Assembly: GCF_045290345.1 (NCBI RefSeq)
Contig: NZ_CP155447.1
Coordinates: forward strand, 6,262,001 to 6,326,000
From: Singulisphaera sp045290345
GTDB taxonomy: Bacteria; Planctomycetota; Planctomycetia; Isosphaerales; Isosphaeraceae
Length of the DNA: 64,000 nucleotides
Reading direction: 5' to 3'
This document shows positions 38,270-46,864 of the stretch, piece after piece (position 1 is the first letter of the stretch; every line of letters begins with the position of its first letter). The notes below the pieces were generated by a model. That model was not told the origin of the DNA and ran no database searches. It was given only the letters and a program-made list of their open reading frames with translations. Both the position numbers and the translations under genes were made by a program.

Positions 38270-39433
38270 TCAAGGAGCGTGTGCTTCGATTGTCTCCTGC
38301 ACCGTCGTTCGTTGGGATGTCCGATTCTTCCGCCGGAAGCGAAAAGCGGGCCACCACATGAGCATCCCCGTCACCCACAACAATGCCAGGACCAGAGACG
38401 CAATAAAATAGAGGATGCGGGTCGGCCAGCCGAAGATGTCTCCAGTGTGGAGCGACCGCTTCAGATTGTGGAGTTGGGTCCCGAATCCGGCCTGACGAGT
38501 ATTCTCCACCAGGAGGACTTCGCCACTATGGGGATTGAGGAAAACCCGGCTCCGGCCGGTCGGTGTGCGATCCTCGGGGTACTTCATCTGGGCCACGATC
38601 GGCCGCAGTCCTTCTGGCAGCGTGAGCAGCGCCAGGACGGCTCCTGGAAGTGCTTTCTGGGCAATCTGCGCAGCTTCATCGGGGCCGATCGGGCGGCCGT
38701 TCGATGTCGGAGCGACTCGGGTTGGACGCGCCGGGGGCGGCGCCGCATTCAGGCGATCGATCAACGGGTCGGCAAAATCACCGAAAGCAATGATCACGCC
38801 GGTGACGGCCATCACCATCGCGATCGGAGCGGTATAAAAACCGAGTGCGTAATGGGCATCGGAATTCCATCGTTTCCAGGACCCACGCCGACGGAGGGTA
38901 AGAATACAGGCGGGCCACCACAAGATCAGCCCCGTCACGACCAGGAACGCCGTCAAGAAACTGATCACGCCGACGATCCATTCACCGACCTGGCCCGCCA
39001 TCAGTCTCGTGTGGAGCAGATGGAGGCGTCGGGCCAGCCCGACCTCCCATTGCGCCATGCTGCGAGTCCCGAGGATTCGACCCGTGTAGGGTTCAACGTA
39101 GACCGTGACGCGATTGCTGAGTTGGAACTGATGCGACAGTCCCGCCGCCTCGGCGAGGCGAACCGAGGTCACCCGAGCTTCGGGATAGGTTGAACGGACC
39201 CGCTCCAATAATGGCTGCAAAGGCAGCCGCTCGCCCTGGGGCCGGACGTGGAAAAGGCTCGAATTGAGGGCACGGTCGATCTGGTTCTCGAAGACCAACG
39301 CCGCGCCTGTCAGGCTGACGAAGAAGACAAAGAGCCCGACCACCAGAGCCACCCAGCGATGCAAGACAAGGAGTGTTTTACGAATGACCGTGAGCTCCCG
39401 AAAACAAATAGCAACCGCTAAATAACCGCACAT
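38270..39433 (-). CDS. PepSY-associated membrane protein
   Basis: 387 aa (start uncertain; a longer frame begins at 39490). Four transmembrane segments: LHRWVALVVGLFVFFVSLTG, VGEWIVGVISFLTAFLVVTG then LILWWP, HYALGFYTAPIAMVMAVTGV and ILYFIASLVLALLWVTGMLM then WWP. Two periplasmic PepSY-like domains lie between them (VYVEPYTGRILGTRSM and VFLNPHSGEVLLVENTR). Histidines at helix starts (LHRW, LHTRL, DAHYAL, LHTGD) could bind heme. The family is linked to siderophore or iron reduction; no receptor or TonB gene is nearby. Confidence 0.85.
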   Translation of the reverse strand: MCGYLAVAICFRELTVIRKTLLVLHRWVALVVGLFVFFVSLTGAALVFENQIDRALNSSLFHVRPQGERLPLQPLLERVRSTYPEARVTSVRLAEAAGLSHQFQLSNRVTVYVEPYTGRILGTRSMAQWEVGLARRLHLLHTRLMAGQVGEWIVGVISFLTAFLVVTGLILWWPACILTLRRRGSWKRWNSDAHYALGFYTAPIAMVMAVTGVIIAFGDFADPLIDRLNAAPPPARPTRVAPTSNGRPIGPDEAAQIAQKALPGAVLALLTLPEGLRPIVAQMKYPEDRTPTGRSRVFLNPHSGEVLLVENTRQAGFGTQLHNLKRSLHTGDIFGWPTRILYFIASLVLALLWVTGMLMWWPAFRFRRKNRTSQRTTVQETIEAHAP

Positions 39434-39503
39434 CCGACTTTCAATGATCCTTCCATCGCGGTGGGCGACGGAATCGTAGCCTCGTGACACGCCCCCGGAA
39501 TCC

Positions 39504-39929
39504 TCAGCGCTTGCGATTCATCCGAATGGCAAACGGGGGGAGTTCGACAGGCTGGTTCTCAACGATGGCGATATAGCCGGATTCTTCCGGTTCGGCGAAG
39601 GCGCTGGCGAGTTTGTCTTTGCCCCCCACCGCGGCCGGCCAGAGGAAGGTCGCGACGTACTGGCCGGCGGGCGCGCCTTGCTTCCCCTCGTCCATCTTCA
39701 TTTGAAATCGACCTGTGGCATCCGTCGTGGCAGACGGCCGAGGTGCATCGGGATCGCGGTAGTGGTTGAGCAGGTGAAATTGAACTACAACCCCCTCGGC
39801 GGGCTTTCCATCCACGACGACCTGCCCTGAAACCGGATACAAGGCCCGGTCACCGGAAGTCTCACTCCCGCAAGCGCAGACCAGCAGGGGCAACAAGAGC
39901 GCTCCGGCACAAGCGGGGTATCGCTTCAT
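39504..39929 (-). CDS. Lipoprotein with carboxypeptidase-regulatory-like domain
   Basis: 141 aa. The start at 39929 has GAGGATC upstream. MKRYPACAGALLLPLLVCAC is a lipoprotein signal. The mature part, YPVSGQVVVDGKPAEGVVVQ then TTDATGRFQMKMDEGKQGAP and GQYVATFLWP, is a transthyretin-like beta-sandwich. It lies 80 bases downstream of a DUF1559 gene, a pairing seen repeatedly in planctomycetes; two more such lipoproteins sit at 43-44 kb. The role is unknown, perhaps cell-surface assembly. Confidence 0.85.
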   Translation of the reverse strand: MKRYPACAGALLLPLLVCACGSETSGDRALYPVSGQVVVDGKPAEGVVVQFHLLNHYRDPDAPRPSATTDATGRFQMKMDEGKQGAPAGQYVATFLWPAAVGGKDKLASAFAEPEESGYIAIVENQPVELPPFAIRMNRKR

Positions 39930-40008
39930 CTTGATCCTCGAAGTCGCGATCCGAACACGTTCCAGCCCGCGTCCATCAGGGGAGTTCGTTCCATACCGAC
40001 CGATGACA

Positions 40009-40977
40009 TCAGAGCTGATCGGCGGAGATGACCTCTCCCCCATTGCGCGTGGCGATAGCCCGCCATGTCGCGACCTGGATCGAATCCTTGGCAAAACGAA
40101 CGTGACCGTCAGTGAACAGGACATTGACCCCGCCCGAATGGAAACTTCGGGCAGCGAAGCGTCCGATGACGGCACCCGAAGTGCAATCGGGCATTTTGCT
40201 GTTGGGGGTCAGATAGTGATTGAAGGTCGCGAAACAAAAACTGCCACGTGCCCACTCGCGCGTCCGCTGGCCGCTCCAGAGAGTCACCGCCGCACAGAAA
40301 CTATCCGTCAACGGCGTATTCGCCGCACCTTGGGCGTACTGCCGAACCGCATCGGTGGGCTTGGCTCCCGAGGTGTCACTCCCGGTCCCCCGGATCGTCT
40401 CGCTGTAGGCGGCGGTCGAGCTCAAACCGTCGGTGATTTCGGCAAATCGGACGGCCGACTTGTCGAAGAACAGGCCGTCCACCAACTGCGGGCCATCCTG
40501 CGGCCGGAAACTCCCCCCGTTGGCCAGGCCGGTGCCGGCGTTGGCAACGTAGCTGTTGGGCCCGAAGTCGGGATGAATCCGATCCAAAGAATCACTCGGG
40601 CAAAGATAAGCAGATATTGTGATTCGCACCCCTGTCTGGTTACCCACGTCCAGGGGAGAAATGGAAAAATTCAACGTATTGAAGACATTGTTCCCCTCGA
40701 GAAACGGCTGAAACATCGCAAGCGACGACCAGACGAGCGGCGCACTCGCCCGACCCGAGGGGAGCACGTTGTGCGTGCCTTCGTAATTGTGCAAAGCGAG
40801 GCCGAGCTGCTTGAAGTTGTTGCTGCACTGGGCTCGCCTCGCAGCCTCTCTCGCAGCCTGAACGGCCGGCAGGAGCAAGGCGATCAAAACGGCGATGATC
40901 GCGATTACCACCAGCAATTCGATCAACGTGAACGCATAACGACGAGGCCGTCGATTCGGAAAGTCGGGGAGGTTCAT
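40009..40977 (-). CDS. DUF1559 pilin-like protein
   Basis: 322 aa. The start at 40977 leads to a type IV pilin-like N-terminus (RRYAFTLIELLVVIAIIAVL then IALLLPAVQAAREAARRAQC) with the prepilin cleavage/methylation motif before Phe. The DUF1559 body follows with HNYEGTHNVLPSG, ISAYLCPSDS and the closing SFHSGGVNVLFTDGHVRFAK. Such proteins occur in dozens of copies per planctomycete genome; their role is unknown. First gene of a two-gene unit with the lipoprotein at 39504. Confidence 0.93.
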   Translation of the reverse strand: MNLPDFPNRRPRRYAFTLIELLVVIAIIAVLIALLLPAVQAAREAARRAQCSNNFKQLGLALHNYEGTHNVLPSGRASAPLVWSSLAMFQPFLEGNNVFNTLNFSISPLDVGNQTGVRITISAYLCPSDSLDRIHPDFGPNSYVANAGTGLANGGSFRPQDGPQLVDGLFFDKSAVRFAEITDGLSSTAAYSETIRGTGSDTSGAKPTDAVRQYAQGAANTPLTDSFCAAVTLWSGQRTREWARGSFCFATFNHYLTPNSKMPDCTSGAVIGRFAARSFHSGGVNVLFTDGHVRFAKDSIQVATWRAIATRNGGEVISADQL

Positions 40978-41351
40978 GAAAGAGATCATCCGCCCGGGGA
41001 TTCCCAAGCGAGCCAAACCAGCGCTCGATCGGTCATGAAAATCCCGCGTTCAATGAGAGACCGTCGGTCGCCAGGAGCAGGCCGAGAGCGACCGCGAAAG
41101 GTGGGCAACAGCAGATATTGAGACCCAATCTCAATCCGAAATTCACTTTACGCGATCATGGTATCACTGTCAAGGGCGTGAAGAAGACGCATCTACGCAT
41201 CCCAACATCCGACATTTCCATTGACTGGTTTAGCGCATCAATCCAAATTCGATAATATTTTGCTGATTCTCAGGATATGCCCTGAGCGCGGCGAGGCGAA
41301 ACGTTTCCTAACAAATAACAAACATGCCAACAAGTTTCGATAGCTTAGCGT

Positions 41352-41490
41352 CCAGAATCAGATCTTCCCGTAGGGTGGGCACGGCTCACCATCCCTCTCT
41401 CTCTGCTAAATCAGAGGTTTTTAAGATGGTGGGCCGTGCCCACCCTACGGGAATTGTTAGGCCGACGATGATGCTATGGCCGAACGCGTG
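41352..41490. repeat. Dispersed palindromic repeat, copy B (uninterrupted)
   Basis: Palindrome 41367-41451: CCCGTAGGGTGGGCACGGCT ... complement CCGTGCCCACCCTACGGG. Its flanks match copy A at 4786-5107 (CCAGAATC; GGGAATTGTTAGGCCGACGATG). The centre differs from copy A, so only the arms and flanks are conserved. The 40978-41645 gap otherwise holds no gene; just after the repeat a short frame reads KPSLGCN, like the tail of thioredoxin-family proteins. Confidence 0.75.
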
Positions 41491-41645
41491 GGTGTAGGAA
41501 GAAACGGGTTCGGCGAAGCTTTGCCTCGGCTGTGCCCATGGCCGGCAAGGATCGATACATCCTAACGCTCCGGCCGACTGGATGTGCAGCCCCTAAAGCC
41601 AAGCCTTGGCTGCAACCCCACGGGGAAGCCCGGTAAGGGATCAGG

Positions 41646-42737
41646 CTACCGAGGTACGCCCGTGGGCCGCTGGCCCGGCTGGTTCGTGGACTCCATCTCA
41701 ATCAGCCGGTCAATCGGCGCGATGACCAGGAGCATGTCGTCCGGTTCGAGCACGATGTCATGCCCCGGGTTCACATTCACGCCAGCTTTTCCATGGTACA
41801 TGACGACGTTGACCTTGGAGTCGGTCTGAACGTCGCCCACCGTCCGGCCGACAAGCTTGCCGGTCGGACTGATGGTCAGGTCGATCAGGTGGAGCGGTTG
41901 GTCGGCGAGTTGGAAACGCTGATAGACCTTGCGCCCGGTGGCGGCGGCAATAAACGCCGTAGCCGAGACCTGAGCGGTGGAGATTGCCGGCAGCGAGAAG
42001 GCACCGGCGATCTTGGTCGCCAGCGATTCATCGAACAAACGCAGGACAATCTTGGCCCCTGGATTCAAGTCTTTGGACGTCAGGCCGGCATCCAGGTTGG
42101 TCAGGTCGTCGCTGGTTGCGAGAATCACCGCGCGAGCATGGCCAATCCCGGCCAGTTCGAGCGTCTTCGCATTCCGGCCATCTCCACGGATGACCGGTAC
42201 TCCGAGGTCGATGATCTCGTCGATCAGAGTCGAGTCGCTCCCAATTCGCTCAACGACGACCACAGGCTCGCGGAGCGCCAAGATTCCTTGGACGACCTGA
42301 AACCCGACCTTGCCCAGCCCAACGACGATTATGTGATTTCGGTACAACGACGCCATCATTCGCTGCCACTCCGGTAGATGGCTTTTCTTGGTGAACGTGA
42401 GATACCCGAGTCGGATGAGCGAGTCGACCACCGCTCCCAATCCCACGATCGGCAACAGGAAGAAGAGGGGTTGGAGATACCACTCGTCGGGAAAGTCGAG
42501 ATAGGGCTCCAGAAAAATGAGCAGGAAAACGCTGTAACAGCCCTCAATGTAAGTCAGGGGCCGATGGTGATAGCACTGATGAAGCACCAGGCCGCCGACC
42601 AGCACGAGCGACCAGAAGATCCCCAACGACCAGCGGAATTCCCAGAGCAAGAAGCGAAGATAACGGACGTAAATGGCGAACCCAATCGGGGCCTGCATCC
42701 GCTTCGCGCCGGACCTGATATCGAGTAACCACTTCAT
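41646..42737 (-). CDS. RCK/TrkA-N domain membrane protein without canonical potassium filter
   Basis: 363 aa. The start at 42737 avoids the MITE-like element that the longer frame (to 42968) would translate. The N-terminal part has hydrophobic segments WSLGIFWSLVLVGGLVLHQC and YSVFLLIFLEPYLDFP plus WYLQPLFFLLPIVGLGAVVD. The expected TVGYG selectivity filter is absent. A Rossmann RCK domain follows: NHIIVVGLGKVGFQVVQGIL, GVPVIRGDGRNAKTLELAGI, ILATSDDLTNL; then RCK-C (GKLVGRTVGDVQTDSKVNVV). It may be a nucleotide-gated transporter or channel relative rather than a potassium channel. Confidence 0.8.
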   Translation of the reverse strand: MKWLLDIRSGAKRMQAPIGFAIYVRYLRFLLWEFRWSLGIFWSLVLVGGLVLHQCYHHRPLTYIEGCYSVFLLIFLEPYLDFPDEWYLQPLFFLLPIVGLGAVVDSLIRLGYLTFTKKSHLPEWQRMMASLYRNHIIVVGLGKVGFQVVQGILALREPVVVVERIGSDSTLIDEIIDLGVPVIRGDGRNAKTLELAGIGHARAVILATSDDLTNLDAGLTSKDLNPGAKIVLRLFDESLATKIAGAFSLPAISTAQVSATAFIAAATGRKVYQRFQLADQPLHLIDLTISPTGKLVGRTVGDVQTDSKVNVVMYHGKAGVNVNPGHDIVLEPDDMLLVIAPIDRLIEMESTNQPGQRPTGVPR

Positions 42738-42819
42738 CGAGGCACTCGCCAATGCGCCGGGCGGGAGTCTGAAGCGATCCAGGCGGACGGCAACGATCGC
42801 GAGGCCATCGGACAAGGTA

Positions 42820-43004
42820 AGAGTCTGTCTCGTAAGTTCAGGGAAACCGAAAATTGAAGGCCGTTTGGGTGCCACGGGTTCCGTACTCGGAACCCGTGCG
42901 CGCCAGGCCAAGGCATTCCCGCATGGGTTCCGAGTACGGAACCACATGGCACCCAGCAGATCATTCAAAAGCTCCCGTGGGATTCACCTTCTGGGACAGA
43001 CTCT
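42820..43004. mobile_element. MITE-like palindromic element with AGAGTCTGTC ends
   Basis: 185 bp. The ends AGAGTCTGTCTC (42820-42831) and GGGACAGACTCT (42993-43004) are inverted. Internal arms GGGTGCCACGGGTTCCGTAC then TCGGAACCCGTGCG (42867-42900) pair with 42920-42954. No coding capacity and no clear target duplication. The rest of the 42738-43412 gap contains no supported gene. Confidence 0.6.
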
Positions 43005-43412
43005 AAGTGCATGGAGAAGAACCTGGCCGAAGGTTGGAGTCGCGAAACATGCCGAAGGAAACAGAGAACGCCCGAATCCGTTTCGAACGGAATCGGACGA
43101 TCGCTCCCTCGTCTCGAGGCACTTCCCAACGAAGCAACCCCGCGGCGGAATCCGCGATCGGCCTCGGCTCGTTGTTCGTTGGGATCAGGCGGATGGAACA
43201 GACCGCCCACGCAACCGCGCCGGGGCGACAGGCGTCATCGCCTGCCGACAGGCCGATTTTAATGACTCGCGTCGAGTGTAAGCCGGTGGGTGTTGCGGAT
43301 CAATGCCCGAACGCCCCGATCAAGAGGGGTCGAGTCAGCGAGTCAGCCGCCTTCGCTGATACGCCTTTGGGGCATGAACTTCCTGTGCGGGGTGTCGGTC
43401 AAGCTCCCCCGC

Positions 43413-43952
43413 TCAGGAGCTTGGTGTGGGCGACAAGTGCGCGGGGGCCGCATCGGCCTCCGTCGGGGCGGGGGGATCGAGGAGGGGGCCTTCGAGGGCG
43501 AACACGAACGTGCTGCCCCCTCGGGGGACCGTGGCGCGTAACGTCGTCCGCCCGAGGTCACTGTACCGCGGTGGGAGGAGTTCCTTGGCCGTGTTGACCT
43601 CCGCGGTGGGGGCGATCGTCGAGCGTTGCGCCAGGCCGATGACCTGCCCCTCGGTGCCCATCAGGTAGCTCACGGCGACCCGATAGGGGCCGGTGGCGGT
43701 TCCGGCGGCCCCCAGGTAGCTCAAGCGGTAAGCCCCCTCCGAATCGGTCTCGCCCACGGTCAAGGTGCCCTGCTCGTCGAGGTTCAGGAAGGTGACGACC
43801 GCCCCGGCCAACGGCTTTCCGTCGAGGGTCACCACTCCGCTGACCGGTTCGAGCACGGGCCGTTCGGAGCGATCGACTTCCGTGTTGCTGCAACCCGCGA
43901 CGACGACGAGGACGAGCAGAGCGCTGATTCGGAACGAAGTGGCTGGGCGCAT
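43413..43952 (-). CDS. Lipoprotein with carboxypeptidase-regulatory-like domain
   Basis: 179 aa. The start at 43952 gives the lipoprotein signal FRISALLVLVVVAGC (lipobox VAGC). A beta-sandwich follows: LEPVSGVVTLDGKPLAGAVV then GETDSEGAYRLSYLGAAG and YRVAVSY, and a Pro/Ala-rich tail. Third gene of a DUF1559-lipoprotein-lipoprotein operon (45700 to 43413, minus strand), 69 bases after the previous one. Confidence 0.85.
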   Translation of the reverse strand: MRPATSFRISALLVLVVVAGCSNTEVDRSERPVLEPVSGVVTLDGKPLAGAVVTFLNLDEQGTLTVGETDSEGAYRLSYLGAAGTATGPYRVAVSYLMGTEGQVIGLAQRSTIAPTAEVNTAKELLPPRYSDLGRTTLRATVPRGGSTFVFALEGPLLDPPAPTEADAAPAHLSPTPSS

Positions 43953-44021
43953 TCGATGGTCTCTGTTCGGGGAGGGACACGGCCGGCGCAAAGCACAAGG
44001 CGAACGACTACGGATCGAGAT

Positions 44022-44486
44022 CTACTTCTTCTTTTTGGCGGTCTGCTTCACGTCGAATTCAAATTCGTCACCATCGTCGGTGACTTCCGCACGCAGTGGA
44101 GACGTGTCGGCGTTTCCGTATTCGGGGGGGAGTGATTCGACGGTCAGGCCTGAAGTCACAAGCATCATGGGGTCATCCTTGAACTCGTCGGGAACCTTGG
44201 CCCCATTCTTCAAGGTAGATTTGATCACCAGGACTTTGTACTTGCCGGGCGCGAGCCCGTCGCGGTCCGCAGACTTCACGGTGAACGCACCGTCAGGACC
44301 GGAGGACGCCCCCCCGGGGGTGCTGACCGGGTTGGTCGGGTCAGGGGCGAAGGTGACGCTGGCCCCCTCGAGAGGCTCGCCGTTCAAAGTCAACTTCCCG
44401 GTGACCGGGACCTGCCGCGGCTCGGAAGATCCGCAACCGATCGAGAGCGCGGCCACCAAGGCGGCCAAGATTGTGGATCGTCTCAT
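44022..44486 (-). CDS. Lipoprotein with carboxypeptidase-regulatory-like domain
   Basis: 154 aa. The start at 44486 has GGAG about 10 bases upstream; signal ILAALVAALSIGC (lipobox SIGC). Mature: VPVTGKLTLNGEPLEGASVT, then GPDGAFTVKSADRDGLAPGK then YKVLVIKS. The C-terminus is Lys-rich (KQTAKKKK). Middle gene of the operon led by the DUF1559 gene at 44696-45700; the 209-base gap between them contains no gene. Confidence 0.85.
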   Translation of the reverse strand: MRRSTILAALVAALSIGCGSSEPRQVPVTGKLTLNGEPLEGASVTFAPDPTNPVSTPGGASSGPDGAFTVKSADRDGLAPGKYKVLVIKSTLKNGAKVPDEFKDDPMMLVTSGLTVESLPPEYGNADTSPLRAEVTDDGDEFEFDVKQTAKKKK

Positions 44487-44695
44487 TCTCAAACGACTCC
44501 CATGAGAGAAACGCGGCGGGGGACCATCCCTCTGGCAATGACTCGGTCGACGAGTCGTCAAGGCCCGGAAACACGGGCGTGGCGACGGCGGTCCGCGTGT
44601 TCAAGACCTCGGAAACGCGGCCACCGACGTCGGTGGCCGTTGGGATGACTCCCGCCGGCCGGCCGACGTCTCGATCGCGATGGATTGACCTCGCG

Positions 44696-45700
44696 TCAAT
44701 ACGCGTCGCTGCTGACGACCTCGCCTCCCCCGATGGTCTGCAACGACCACCAAGCATAGGGGTTGACACTGTCCTTGATGAACTTCACGCTGCCGTCACC
44801 GAACAGCATGTTCAGGCCGCCAGAATGCTTGCTCCCCATCCGCCACGCGTACGGACGCTGCCTCGGATCTCGGGCATAGCCAAAGACCTCGAGCATGGAA
44901 CGATTCGGGAGCGAAGTGGGGGCCCAGGCGTGGCTCGGGTTATAGACGACACCATGGGTTGATGTATGGCAGCCTGCCCCCCAGTAGGGGCCGAACGACA
45001 CCGTGGAGTGCTCCTGGGGCGACTCACCGATCATGCAAGTGTTGCTCAGACCATCGCTGATCTGCGAGAAGGTGACCGAGGTATCGTTGTTGAACACTCC
45101 TTGAAGATTCGTGGCGAAGCCGGTGCCACCGCTCGAGACAGGGCAGTTATTATCGCCGTACTGCCCAGCGCACCCGAGATAGTTGCTCCGCCGCGCTCTC
45201 ACTCGCGAGTAAGGTCCGGTGGTCGCGTCATCGGGCGTCACGACCTCGGGGGGAAGGTCGGACGGGCACGCGAACACGGACACCAAGGTGCTGACCACGG
45301 TCGAATTGGTATAAGCAGTCGTCCCCGGAGCAACCGTAAAACAATTCTGATACGTGTTATTGCTCGAGGGATGGCTGAAGTTGTAGGCGTTGTAGAGCGC
45401 GCTCTGCTCGAGGTTCGACAGGATCATCGTGAAGAGGGTCGTGTTCAGCACATACGACTGAGACGGCTTAGTGGAACAGGCGCAGCCCCCGTTGCGAACC
45501 TTCGCTGGCGGAAGCGCCGAGTTCACGCTCTCGTAGTTGTGTAAGGCCAGTCCGATCTGCTTCATGTTGTTGACGCACTGCGAACGGCGGGCCGCCTCGC
45601 GCGCCGCCTGAACGGCGGGAAGCAACAGGGCGATCAAGACCGCGATGATCGCGATCACAACTAACAGCTCGATCAGGGTAAAGCCTCGGCGTGCGCGCAT
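44696..45700 (-). CDS. DUF1559 pilin-like protein
   Basis: 334 aa. N-terminal RRGFTLIELLVVIAIIAVLI then ALLLPAVQAAREAARRSQC is the prepilin type helix. The body has HNYESVNSALPPAKV, FACPSDLPPEV and the closing GSKHSGGLNMLFGDGSVKFI. Extra cysteine pairs (GGCACS, CAGQ) may form disulfides. First gene of a three-gene unit with two lipoproteins, paralogous in layout to the 39.5-41 kb cluster. Confidence 0.93.
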   Translation of the reverse strand: MRARRGFTLIELLVVIAIIAVLIALLLPAVQAAREAARRSQCVNNMKQIGLALHNYESVNSALPPAKVRNGGCACSTKPSQSYVLNTTLFTMILSNLEQSALYNAYNFSHPSSNNTYQNCFTVAPGTTAYTNSTVVSTLVSVFACPSDLPPEVVTPDDATTGPYSRVRARRSNYLGCAGQYGDNNCPVSSGGTGFATNLQGVFNNDTSVTFSQISDGLSNTCMIGESPQEHSTVSFGPYWGAGCHTSTHGVVYNPSHAWAPTSLPNRSMLEVFGYARDPRQRPYAWRMGSKHSGGLNMLFGDGSVKFIKDSVNPYAWWSLQTIGGGEVVSSDAY

Positions 45701-46864
45701 GGGGAGAACATCCTCCGGAGATTGAGTGATTGAAAGAATGTGAATCGTAAAATGCCGAGACTTAACGACTCTTGCCTCGTATCAGGAGGGAACTCAGAGG
45801 AGTCGCATCGGTCACGACCGCTCACTCAACAAAACGGACAGTTCTCACGAATTCGCAGGGATCCCAGTCGGTATGTCCCAGCAAATCCCTCAGCGGCGGG
45901 GCGCAGGTAATTAAAATCAGACCGACCGAGATCGCCAGTGACACCGACAACGCGAACCACATCGTCCGGGCGATTCGTGAGATCTGGCCCGATGGCTGAA
46001 TCGGAGTTCACTGCGGTGGGATGAATCGCTCCATGAAAGTCTGAGGGGAGTTTCTCCAGGGATCGAAGTGAATCGAATCCAGATCCCGCAAAGCGGCGGC
46101 ATCCCAAACGGCTCAAGCTCCAGACTGATGTCGGGAGTCCACTTTGAGTTTCAAACGATCGCCCATCAGGCCAACCCCCCGGCTTCCGACAATGCGAAAA
46201 CTATGCCGCCGAAGTGCGTTCGCCAACGTCCGACGCAAACTGCCCCTTCGACCAAAAGCCCTAAGACCGACTCTTCGCACGAGTTAACGGGTTTCCCCAC
46301 AAGCACGAGCAACACGCGAACCGTTAGCGAGCCGATACGACTGGCCACAACGGACTTCTGTCAGAACCCATCGACTCTGCCTTGATCTTACGCAAACCGT
46401 GCCCTGCCAATAGGACATGCGTGTTAGCTCGTACTTTAACTTGATGCATTGATCAATAACAAACCTGAAAGCTTGCCAATGATTAAATTCATTATCTGCT
46501 GCGGTCGAGTGACCGGCTCGTCAAATGCCGCCGCGAACGAGACGGCGGCGGGGAAAAACTTCGAGGCCCTCGCGCCAGCGCGAGCCGTCCGGGCCCAGCC
46601 GCGGGAAGACCGACGCGGCATCGGCCGGGAGACTCGCTTTGCCAACGCATTCGAGCCGGCCCGCGGCATTGACGAGACGGCTGCGCGACCTCCACGCCCG
46701 ACCAACGCGTGGGAATCAAGAGGATCCCAGAGCCGATCAGGAAAAACTTCCCGCCGATGCAACGCGAGAGCTTGACCTCATTCGAGGGATTGGGGATTGT
46801 CGACAAGAGCAATCCCACGCAATGTGGGCAAAAAAAAAGGACCAGGGCCGAGCGACCCCGAGTG
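45701..46864. other. Long intergenic region, no supported gene
   Basis: 1.16 kb between divergent genes. Several open frames of up to about 105 codons exist on both strands, with no ribosome binding sites or family resemblance. The base composition between 46400 and 46500 is AT-rich, suitable for promoters. No repeat was recognised. Confidence 0.4.

Noticed and set aside
43400..43423. Hairpin CAAGCTCC/GGAGCTTG overlapping the stop of the lipoprotein gene
   Set aside because: It spans the stop codon and has no T-run, so calling it a terminator is not justified.
43007..43597. 196-codon plus-strand frame
   Set aside because: Begins inside non-coding DNA and runs antisense into a lipoprotein gene; arginine/proline-rich with no motif.
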